7,731 nucleotides of DNA from an uncultured Oscillospiraceae bacterium (GTDB taxonomy: Bacteria > Bacillota > Clostridia > Oscillospirales > Oscillospiraceae): assembly GCA_910588045.1 (NCBI GenBank), contig CAJUPS010000127.1, positions 1 to 7,731 of the forward strand, in the 5' to 3' direction. Both the position numbers and the translations under genes were made by a program. The notes under the pieces were generated by a model. The model saw only the letters and a program-made list of their open reading frames with translations. It had not been told where the DNA came from and ran no database searches. Positions 1 through 5,462 of this stretch are shown piece after piece (the first letter of the stretch is position 1; each line of letters begins with the position of its first letter).

Positions 1-2462
1 GCGGTGGGGATGGAGGTGATCTCCCCGATGCCGATGGCCCCGCAGGCCACGTCCAGACCGGGCTTCTCCACCACAATGGCCTTGATCTCCGGGATCTGGT
101 TGGCCTTGAAGAGCCCCAGAGCGCCGTATTTCGCCGTGGGCTTGCAGTCCACCACGGGATAGCTCTCCGTGAGGGCAAAGCCGATGCTCATGACCACGCC
201 GCCCTCGATCTGCCCCTCGCAGGAGAGGGGGTTGACAGCCTTGCCCACGTCGTGGGCGGCCACGATGCGCTTGAGCTTCCCGTCCTCGTCCAGCTCGCAC
301 AGCTGGGTGGCGTAGCCGTAGGCCACGTGGCTCACCGGGTTGGGCACCGGCGCGCCCAGGGGATCCGTCTTGGCTAAATACTCTCCGTAATATTCCGTGC
401 CGTTCAAATCGGAGAGTATTTTCCCCTCCAGAGCCGCCTTCAGCTTCTCGCAGGCGCGGCGGCAGGCTTCGCCGGTAATCAGGGTCTGCCGGGACCCGGA
501 GGTGGTGCCGGAGTCGGGGGCCTCGAAGGTGTTGCTCCGCTCGTAGACGATCTCCTCCCGCTCTAGCCCCAGCTGGTCGCAGCACAGCTGCACCAGCACC
601 GTCCCCAGCCCCTGTCCGATGCAGGAGGCCCCGGCCTGGATGTGGAGCTTTCCGTCCTCCACCACCAGGCGGCAGCGGCCCGTGTCCGGGATGCCCACGC
701 CCACACCGGCGTTCTTCATGGCGCAGGCCAGGCCCACGTATCTGGCGTTGTCAAAGTAGGGCTTCACCGCCTCCAGGGTCTCCACCAGGCCGGTCTCCGC
801 TCCCACGATCTGTCCGTTGGGCAGGGCCTGCCCGGGTCGGACGGCGTTGCGGTAGCGGATCTCCCAGGGGGAGATCCCGATGAGCTCCGCCATCTCGTTG
901 AGCATGGTCTCCATGCCGAAACAGGTCTGGGTCACGCCGAAGCCCCGGAAAGCGCCCGCAGGGGGATTGTTGGTGTAGTAGGCGTAGCCGTCGATCTGGA
1001 AGTTCTCATAGTGGTAGGGCCCCGCCGCGTGGGTGCAGGCCCGCTCCAGCACAGGGCCCCCCAGGGAGGCGTAGGCCCCCGTATCGGCGATGACGTTGGC
1101 GGCCACGCCCTGGATGATGCCGTCCTCATTGCAGCCCATGGCGAACTCCATCTGCATGGGGTGGCGCTTGGGGTGGATCAGCAGGCTCTCGGCCCTCGTC
1201 AGCTTGCACTTGACGGGCCGCTTGGTGAGATAGGCCACCAGGGCGGCGTGGTGCTGGACGGTCACATCCTCCTTGCCGCCGAAGCCGCCGCCCACCAGCA
1301 GGTTTTTGACCTTCACCTTTTCCGGCGGCAGGTTCAGCATAGGGGCGGTCTCGTGCTGGGTGTCGTAGGCCCCCTGGTCGGTGGACAGGATCATCACCCC
1401 GTCCCCGTCGGGGTAGGCCACGGCGCACTCCGGTTCTAGGAAGGCGTGCTCGGTGTAGGGCGTGTAGAACTGACGGGTAAGGACATACTTGCTCTTGGCG
1501 ATGGCGAAGGCGGCGTTGCCCCGCTGGATGTGCTTGTGGGCCATGAGGTTGCCGGAGCGGTGGACCAGAGGGGCGTCGGGCAGCATGGCCTCCTCCGGGG
1601 AGCGGACGGGCTGGAGGACCTCGTAGTCCACCTCCACCAGTCCCTTGGCCTCCGCCAGGATCTCCGGGGTCTCGGCGGCCACGATGCAGATGGCGTCCCC
1701 CAGGTAGTGGGTCATGCTCCCCACGGCGATCATGGTGTCCCAGTCCTTGACCAGGTGGCCCACCTTATTCTGTCCGGGGATGTCGTCGGCGGTGAATACC
1801 CCCACCACGCCGGGCAGGGCCTTGGCCGCCTCGGTATGGATGGCCTTCACGATGGCCCGGGGGTGGGCGGAACGGACGGCGGAGGCGTAGATCATGCCCT
1901 CCATGTAGACGTCGTCGGGATAGATCCCCGTGCCCTGGACCTTCTCGGCCACGTCGATGCGGTGGACCCGACTGCCCAGCTTCCACGCCTCTTTTTCCTC
2001 CGGGATGCGGCCCTCCCGCAACACCTTTGCGGTCAGGCGCACGCCCTCGATGATCTTCACGTACCCCGTGCAGCGGCAGATGTTGGTCCGCAGGGCGAAT
2101 TTGATCTCCTCCTCCGTGGGGTCCGGGTTCACGTCCAGCAGCCCCTTGGCCGCCATGACCATGCCGGGGATGCAGAAGCCGCACTGGACCGCGCCCGCCT
2201 CGCCGAAGCCGTAGGTATAGGCGGCCTTCTCGAAATCGCTGAGGCCCTCCACGGTGACGATGGACTTGCCCTCCATCTTGTCGGTGGTAAAGACGCAGGC
2301 CCGGGTGGCCTTGCCGTCCACCAGAACGGTGCAGGTGCCGCAGGCGCCCTCGCTGCATCCGTCCTTGACGGAGGTCAGATGCAGTTCGTCCCGGAGAAAA
2401 CGGAGCAGCTTCTGATTCTTGTCGGTGGTGACGGTTTTTCCGTTCACAGTGAATGTAGACAT
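1..2462 (-). CDS. Single-chain molybdenum hydroxylase of the xanthine dehydrogenase family (3' end beyond window)
   Basis: The frame starts at ATG 2462 (protein begins MSTFTVNG), 8 nt after an AGGA, and stays open to the window edge, giving 820 codons. Residues 1-80 are a plant-type [2Fe-2S] ferredoxin domain (C36, C41, C44, C56). Residues 85-150 are the second, all-helical [2Fe-2S] domain (C94, C97, C129, C131, in CGFC and CRCTGY). From about 165 on is the molybdopterin domain, with GGGFGGKED at 391-399, AFRGFG at 504-509 and GIGE ending in E814. These match bovine XDH F798, E802, R880 and catalytic E1261. Because the purine-recognition Glu and Arg are both present, a xanthine or other purine is a more likely substrate than an aldehyde (inference). 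There is no FAD domain. The fusion of iron-sulfur and Mo domains resembles Desulfovibrio aldehyde oxidoreductase and the roughly 850-aa hydroxylases tied to selenium-dependent purine use in Clostridia; about 30-40 residues should be missing. No selenium or cofactor genes are visible to confirm the subfamily. Likely a cytoplasmic purine catabolic enzyme. Confidence 0.93.
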   Translation of the reverse strand, partial: MSTFTVNGKTVTTDKNQKLLRFLRDELHLTSVKDGCSEGACGTCTVLVDGKATRACVFTTDKMEGKSIVTVEGLSDFEKAAYTYGFGEAGAVQCGFCIPGMVMAAKGLLDVNPDPTEEEIKFALRTNICRCTGYVKIIEGVRLTAKVLREGRIPEEKEAWKLGSRVHRIDVAEKVQGTGIYPDDVYMEGMIYASAVRSAHPRAIVKAIHTEAAKALPGVVGVFTADDIPGQNKVGHLVKDWDTMIAVGSMTHYLGDAICIVAAETPEILAEAKGLVEVDYEVLQPVRSPEEAMLPDAPLVHRSGNLMAHKHIQRGNAAFAIAKSKYVLTRQFYTPYTEHAFLEPECAVAYPDGDGVMILSTDQGAYDTQHETAPMLNLPPEKVKVKNLLVGGGFGGKEDVTVQHHAALVAYLTKRPVKCKLTRAESLLIHPKRHPMQMEFAMGCNEDGIIQGVAANVIADTGAYASLGGPVLERACTHAAGPYHYENFQIDGYAYYTNNPPAGAFRGFGVTQTCFGMETMLNEMAELIGISPWEIRYRNAVRPGQALPNGQIVGAETGLVETLEAVKPYFDNARYVGLACAMKNAGVGVGIPDTGRCRLVVEDGKLHIQAGASCIGQGLGTVLVQLCCDQLGLEREEIVYERSNTFEAPDSGTTSGSRQTLITGEACRRACEKLKAALEGKILSDLNGTEYYGEYLAKTDPLGAPVPNPVSHVAYGYATQLCELDEDGKLKRIVAAHDVGKAVNPLSCEGQIEGGVVMSIGFALTESYPVVDCKPTAKYGALGLFKANQIPEIKAIVVEKPGLDVACGAIGIGEITSIPT

Positions 2463-2511
2463 GATATTTTTCCTCGTTCTTCCTCAATCATTTGCGGGGG
2501 ACTATGCTCCT

Positions 2512-2540
2512 ATTATACCGGATATTTGCGCCGGTTTCAA
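2512..2540 (-). promoter_or_regulatory. Promoter of the molybdenum hydroxylase gene
   Basis: On the minus strand, TTGAAA (2540-2535, 5 of 6 to consensus) is followed by a 17-nt spacer and a perfect TATAAT (2517-2512). Transcription would start near 2505, leaving a leader of about 43 nt with AGGA at 2474-2471. This is a standard housekeeping sigma promoter. No operator palindrome was noticed around it. Confidence 0.75.
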
Positions 2541-2704
2541 CAGAAATCGAAAGGAAAAACCGCTGGTTCTCTTTATGGGCAGGGCTCTGGCGTATCGTCT
2601 TTTTGGAAACATCTCCCTTTTTTCTTCCGGAGGTTGCCGCTCTCCGTGCAACAAACCGGGTTTTTATGAGAGAATATAGCATTATGTTTGAAGGGGGACA
2701 ATTT

Positions 2705-3529
2705 ATGCGTACACGTGATATACAAGGTTTCATAGCCCAGCTGGAGAGCGAGGGGCGCAGTGTGGGGACCATTGAAAAGTATCAGCGGGATGTCCGGGCG
2801 TTTGCCGCGTGGCTGGATGACTTGGATTTGGAGGAGGCACCCGGATGGCGGGAATATCTGTTAGAACGAGGGTATGCGCCGGTTACGGTGAACTCCATGC
2901 TCTCGGCGGTGAACCGCTTCCTGAAATTCCTTGGTCGGGAGGACTGCAAAATCAAGTTTCTCCGGGTCCAGCGAAAGGCTTTCCGGGAGGAGAGCCGGGA
3001 GCTGACGAAGGCGGAATATCAGCGTTTACTTGACACCGCCCGGGAGACGGGCCAGGAGCGGTTGGAACTTCTGATGGAGACCATCTGCGCCACCGGGATT
3101 CGAGTGTCGGAGGTTCGCTATATCACGGTAGAAGCGGCAAGCCGGGCGGGGACGGACATCAATCTAAAGGGGAAAATCCGCAGCATTTTACTTCCAAACA
3201 AACTCCGTCGGAAGCTGCTCAAGTACGCCAAGAAAAACAAAATCGCCTCCGGAGAAATTTTTCTCACCGGAAGCGGTAAGCAGATGTCGCGTGGTCAGAT
3301 TTGGCGTGAAATGAAAGCCATCTGCAAGAAAGCGGGCGTGGAGGAGAGCAAAGTCTTCCCACACAACCTGCGGCACTTGTTCGCCACAACCTTCTATAGA
3401 GCCTGCAAGGACATTGTGAAGCTGGCGGACGTTCTCGGTCATAGTTCCATCAACACCACCCGGATTTATCTGATGACCTCCGGGGCCGAGCACGCAAGAC
3501 AGTTGGAAAAGCTGGGGCTGGTCACGTGA
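2705..3529 (+). CDS. Stand-alone tyrosine recombinase (XerC/D-like), candidate invertase of the adjacent segment
   Basis: This is a 274-aa site-specific recombinase starting MRTRDIQ, with a strong GGGGG Shine-Dalgarno sequence (2693-2697) 7 nt upstream. The frame is open further upstream to an ATG at 2492, but that stretch has no matching ribosome site and overlaps the divergent promoter, so the short start is preferred. Residues 1-90 form the SAM-like core-binding domain (helical, EKYQRDVRAFAAWL). Residues 97-274 form the catalytic domain: R133 in ATGIRVSE, K157 in the beta hairpin, H220 and R223 in HNLRH, H246 in LGHSS and nucleophile Y255 in RIY. The spacings H-3-R-23-H-9-Y are identical to XerD, so the enzyme looks intact. 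It is unlikely to be the chromosomal XerC/D, because it is a lone gene whose stop lies 7 bp from an inverted repeat bounding a small AT-rich segment. Local inversion is the most economical role (inference). No phage or conjugation genes are in view. Confidence 0.93.
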   Translation: MRTRDIQGFIAQLESEGRSVGTIEKYQRDVRAFAAWLDDLDLEEAPGWREYLLERGYAPVTVNSMLSAVNRFLKFLGREDCKIKFLRVQRKAFREESRELTKAEYQRLLDTARETGQERLELLMETICATGIRVSEVRYITVEAASRAGTDINLKGKIRSILLPNKLRRKLLKYAKKNKIASGEIFLTGSGKQMSRGQIWREMKAICKKAGVEESKVFPHNLRHLFATTFYRACKDIVKLADVLGHSSINTTRIYLMTSGAEHARQLEKLGLVT

Positions 3530-3536
3530 CTTTCGT

Positions 3537-3562
3537 CATGTTGACAAAATTTATATTTTGCC
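3537..3562 (+). repeat. Left inverted repeat / recombination site
   Basis: The 20-bp core at 3543-3562 is itself two opposed arms, GACAAAAT and ATTTTGCC, around an asymmetric TTAT centre. With 6 outer bases (CATGTT) it pairs with 3762-3787 in inverted orientation, 23 of 26 identical; 18 bp (3543-3560) are exact. The asymmetric centre sets the orientation, and two sites in opposite orientation would give inversion rather than excision. Confidence 0.85.
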
Positions 3563-3591
3563 ACACTACCATACATAATTTGTCTATTGTT

Positions 3592-3600
3592 ATTATAGCA
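3592..3600 (-). promoter_or_regulatory. Extended -10 promoter inside the invertible segment, now pointing toward the recombinase 3' end
   Basis: The minus strand reads TGC then TATAAT, a perfect extended -10 element. The -35 candidate 17 nt upstream (CTTTCT, 3620-3615) is weak, as tolerated with a TGN motif. In the present orientation transcription would leave to the left, antisense to the end of the recombinase gene. If the segment were inverted it would fire rightward through the right repeat toward the riboswitch and surface gene, with no hairpin in between. An overlapping plus-strand extended -10 (TGT then TATTAT, 3588-3596) also exists but would run into the 3655-3710 hairpin. Confidence 0.5.
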
Positions 3601-3654
3601 CTTTCTTCCAAAAAAGAAAGATAGCATCAAAAAATCAGCGGAATAACGAAAAAA

Positions 3655-3710
3655 GCATGAAAAATCCAGGACTGAAAAACCTTTTTGATTTCAGTCCTTG
3701 ATTTTCATGC
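3655..3710. terminator. Long hairpin inside the invertible segment, probable terminator
   Basis: Outer arms GCATGAAAA (3655-3663) and TTTTCATGC (3702-3710), then a bulged A and two pairs, then inner arms AGGACTGAAA (3668-3677) and TTTCAGTCCT (3689-3698), closing an 11-nt loop. Total about 21 bp. On the minus strand the stem runs straight into GCTTTTTTCG, a good U tract. On the plus strand only ACTTTTCT follows, so termination should be stronger for leftward transcripts now and for rightward ones after inversion. It may insulate the recombinase from the downstream operon. Confidence 0.6.
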
Positions 3711-3761
3711 ACTTTTCTGCGTTCCTTTTAGGTCTGGTTGCCTAAAAACATGCAACCAAAA

Positions 3762-3787
3762 GACAAAATATAAATTTTGTCTACAAG
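3762..3787 (-). repeat. Right inverted repeat / recombination site
   Basis: On the plus strand this reads arms GACAAAAT and ATTTTGTC around the centre ATAA (3762-3781), then TACAAG. It is the reverse complement of the left site with 3 differences in 26 bp. The arms here are perfectly symmetric. Similarity stops abruptly at the inner edge of both repeats, as expected for recombination sites. Confidence 0.85.
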
Positions 3788-3820
3788 TATGCCATCCGCG
3801 AAGCGCTTGCGCTGAACGGT

Positions 3821-3850
3821 TTGACATAAATGTCTGTGTGTGAGAATAAA
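3821..3850 (+). promoter_or_regulatory. Candidate promoter of the riboswitch/surface-protein transcript
   Basis: A perfect TTGACA (3821-3826) followed, with 18-nt spacing, by AATAAA (3845-3850, 4 of 6 to TATAAT). A start near 3857 would place the transcript just ahead of the riboswitch P1 stem at 3876. The -35 lies inside a small palindrome GACAT-AA-ATGTC (3823-3834). This promoter lies outside the invertible segment, so inversion would not abolish it; it may be weak because of its poor -10. Confidence 0.5.
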
Positions 3851-3875
3851 AGAAAGGGGGACCGCACAGATGGTG

Positions 3876-3988
3876 CGGAAAGCAAAACCCTATCGGCAAA
3901 CCATTGGAAACAGTGGGACGGCAAAGCCAGAGGCTGTGGGGCCCTCGGGCTCTATGCTCGTTCGGTTACCGGACTCTCTTTGCGTCCG
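3876..3988 (+). ncRNA. Cyclic-di-GMP-I (GEMM-I) riboswitch aptamer
   Basis: The conserved core is present in order: GGCAAACC (3895-3902), a CCATTG/CAGTGG stem capped by a GAAA tetraloop (3901-3916), GGGACGGCAAAGCC (3915-3928), a second hairpin (GC-AGAG 3926-3932 with CTCT-GC 3950-3957) and GGTTACCG (3964-3971). The equivalents of the Vibrio Vc2 ligand contacts G20, A47 and C92 are G3896, A3924 and C3969. Keeping G at position 20 favours c-di-GMP over the cGAMP-selective GEMM-Ib variant. P1 closes with TCG/CGG (3893-3895/3970-3972) and an outer CGGA-GCAAA / TTTGC-TCCG helix (3877-3886/3979-3988). It sits in the leader of a secreted protein gene, a usual GEMM-I target. Confidence 0.9.
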
Positions 3989-4007
3989 AATAATTGCAAA
4001 GAAAGGA
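3974..4007 (+). promoter_or_regulatory. Riboswitch expression platform: alternative hairpin covering the ribosome binding site
   Basis: TCTTTGC (3977-3983) can pair with GCAAAGA (3996-4002), and after one mismatch CT (3974-3975) pairs with AG (4004-4005), the start of the AGGA Shine-Dalgarno sequence (4004-4007). The same TTTGC (3979-3983) is needed for outer P1, where it pairs with GCAAA at 3882-3886. The two helices exclude each other, so ligand-stabilised P1 should free the ribosome site: an on switch at translation. The logic is inferred from pairing alone. Confidence 0.55.
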
Positions 4008-4016
4008 TACAATTCT

Positions 4017-5378
4017 ATGAAGAAAAGACTTTTATCTAAGGTCTTGGCGGTGCTGGTGGCGTTCTCGCTGACAGTGCCAGCGTTTGCGGAGTATGTTGCG
4101 GCGGTTACGAGCGATGGTGCAGAATTTTCCATAGACAATTTGGATGCCATTAGTGAGAGTCAAAAGTTCACTCAGGAGCAGTTTGAAAATGAAGACTACT
4201 ATGACTTTCTTGCAAATAATGCTGGAAGTACACTTCATATCCTGAGTTCAATTCAGATGGACCACACGGTCTATGTTAATGGCACCAACACTATCGTCGA
4301 TTTGCATGAAAACACATTGACAATTAGCGGTGCAACTGAAGATGGAGCCCTTGCTTTTGATTGCCAGGAAGGAAGCACCGTCCAAAATGGCCGCGTTGTT
4401 TTAGCTGCTCCTGACGAGGAATGGACAGAGGAAATGCCCGATGGCCCAGATGGAGTAATTAAGGCTGGTATAGGTGATCTCCATATTAAAAATCTTGAAG
4501 TCAAAACTGACGATGATGTAGCGGTCCGTTCTGCACTTAGCACGGGCTATGGGGAGATTACAGTTGAAGACAGTATTATTTATGTTGAAGGTGTACCAGT
4601 CTTTGGAATGAACCATCCGAACGGGGCTAGTGAAAAGGTGACAGGGAACGCTATTTCCGGCGTGTTTTATGGTTCCCTTGAGAACGAGGAAATTCAGGGG
4701 ATTACAACAGGGACAGAATACGTAAAAGCAGATGGTAAACAGCCATCTGTTATTACCAGTAAGGACACAGCCGCTGTCGTGCAGGATGCAGACGGCAAGT
4801 ACCATCTCTATGATAATCTGGCCGAAGCCTCCAAGGCCGTGGGCGAAGGTGTCACCGTCAATGTGATCAAGGGCACGGCTCCCGAAGGATTTGAGATCAA
4901 GGATGGCGTCCTGTCCAAGGTGGAAAAGCCTGTCGGCCCTGTCACCCCAATTGAGCCCATCGAGCCCGTCACCCCCATCCTCCCCGTGTTCCCCGAAGTG
5001 ATGGACATTGCCAGCGCTCCCGCCTCCTCCGGCACAACCGCCATTGAGGACGAGGCTGTGCCTCTGGCCGGTCTAACCCCTCTGGGCGAGCTGATTTCTT
5101 ACCTCTACACCCGCGAGGGCAGCCCCGACGGCGAGGACGCCGAGGGCGAGTACACCCTTGCCATGGCCTGGGCCATCGCTAAGGAGATCGTGGCCGAGGA
5201 CGCCGACCCCGAGGAGATCGTCACCGGTTCCATTCTCCGCGATGTCATGACCGCCTATGCGGAGCTCCTGGACACCACCTTTGATGTGGAGATCAAGGCT
5301 GATGACGATGCCCCCGTCATGAACTGCGGCGAAATCCTGGCGGATTTCTTCGAGGCCCGGGAAGCCAAGACCAAGTAG
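4017..5378 (+). CDS. Secreted surface protein: beta-helix-like region, Pro-rich linker, degenerate SLH-like C-terminus
   Basis: 453 aa from ATG 4017, with AGGA 9 nt upstream. The frame continues upstream to 3840 but that part is the riboswitch, and only the 4017 start begins with a signal peptide (MKKRLLSKVL, hydrophobic core, cleavage after AFA at about residue 24). Residues about 65-230 have short strand-turn repeats with buried hydrophobics (TIVDLHENTLTISG, GSTVQNGRVVLA), resembling pectin-lyase/parallel beta-helix folds of surface proteins. Residues 255-300 form a small module (DGKYHLYDNLAEASKAV). Residues 304-327 are a P-x-x-P linker. Residues 350-447 resemble a worn S-layer homology domain (LISYLYTREGSP, AMAWAIAKEIV, RDVMTAYAELL), possibly for wall attachment; no LPXTG motif is seen. 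The first two thirds are AT-rich in codon use and the end (from about 4800) is GC-rich, suggesting a mosaic gene. Function unknown; adhesion or interaction with host or neighbouring cells is a guess from context. Confidence 0.88.
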   Translation: MKKRLLSKVLAVLVAFSLTVPAFAEYVAAVTSDGAEFSIDNLDAISESQKFTQEQFENEDYYDFLANNAGSTLHILSSIQMDHTVYVNGTNTIVDLHENTLTISGATEDGALAFDCQEGSTVQNGRVVLAAPDEEWTEEMPDGPDGVIKAGIGDLHIKNLEVKTDDDVAVRSALSTGYGEITVEDSIIYVEGVPVFGMNHPNGASEKVTGNAISGVFYGSLENEEIQGITTGTEYVKADGKQPSVITSKDTAAVVQDADGKYHLYDNLAEASKAVGEGVTVNVIKGTAPEGFEIKDGVLSKVEKPVGPVTPIEPIEPVTPILPVFPEVMDIASAPASSGTTAIEDEAVPLAGLTPLGELISYLYTREGSPDGEDAEGEYTLAMAWAIAKEIVAEDADPEEIVTGSILRDVMTAYAELLDTTFDVEIKADDDAPVMNCGEILADFFEAREAKTK

Positions 5379-5418
5379 CCCCCGACCAATTCCCCCTTTT
5401 TCACTCACACACAGACAA

Positions 5419-5446
5419 GGCCCCCGGCGCATACGCGCCGGGGGCC
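5419..5446. terminator. Bidirectional terminator between convergent genes
   Basis: A perfect 12-bp GC-rich stem, GGCCCCCGGCGC with its complement, around the loop ATAC, between the stops of the convergent genes (5378 and 5463). The downstream plus sequence (CAACTCTGTCTC) is only moderately T-rich, and the minus side reaches a run of A/T only later, so it may act as a strong hairpin rather than a textbook intrinsic terminator. Confidence 0.7.
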
Positions 5447-5462
5447 CAACTCTGTCTCACAA

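Larger units (their letters stand above)
3537..3787. mobile_element. Putative invertible DNA segment (phase-variation switch)
   Basis: About 250 bp of AT-rich, non-coding DNA bounded by inverted repeats that look like tyrosine recombinase core sites, directly after a recombinase gene and upstream of a riboswitch-controlled surface protein gene. The 199-bp interior (3563-3761) contains a minus-strand extended -10 promoter (3600-3592), a 21-bp-stem hairpin (3655-3710) and a small hairpin GGTTGC/GCAACC (3736-3757, 10-nt loop), which competes with an alternative TTTTAGG/CCTAAAA stem. Length, repeat size and the presence of a terminator-like hairpin resemble known clostridial switches such as cwpV (a roughly 200-bp segment). 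No target-site duplication flanks it, so a MITE is less likely. Whether it actually flips is inference. Confidence 0.7.

Noticed and set aside
642..2669. Long plus-strand open frames over the hydroxylase region
   Set aside because: They are antisense frames of a GC-rich gene, with His/Gly/Leu-rich composition and no domain. The minus frame has all family motifs.
2492..2704. Extension of the recombinase frame upstream to ATG 2492
   Set aside because: No ribosome site, overlap with the divergent hydroxylase promoter, and recombinase homology begins after the ATG at 2705, which has a GGGGG Shine-Dalgarno sequence.
2697..2706. GACA-ATTTAT just before the recombinase start as a third recombination site
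   Set aside because: It lacks the opposing arm and two bases of the first arm; probably chance overlap with the leader.
3541..3573. Promoter from TTGACA at 3541
   Set aside because: No -10-like hexamer at 16-18 nt; the TTGACA is part of the left inverted repeat.
3578..3590. TTTGTCTA inside the segment as an extra half-site
   Set aside because: Only 9 of 10 bases match one arm, in AT-rich DNA; too weak alone.
3537..3787. MITE or other transposon remnant with terminal inverted repeats
   Set aside because: No target-site duplication flanks the repeats, and the centre-and-arm structure beside a recombinase fits recombination sites better. Not fully excluded.
3840..4016. Extension of the surface protein frame upstream to ATG 3840 (59 more residues)
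   Set aside because: That stretch is the riboswitch. The signal peptide and a good ribosome site both fit the ATG at 4017.
4401..4805. Minus-strand open frames within the surface protein gene
   Set aside because: No ribosome site or recognisable domain; the plus-strand gene has a signal peptide and domain structure.
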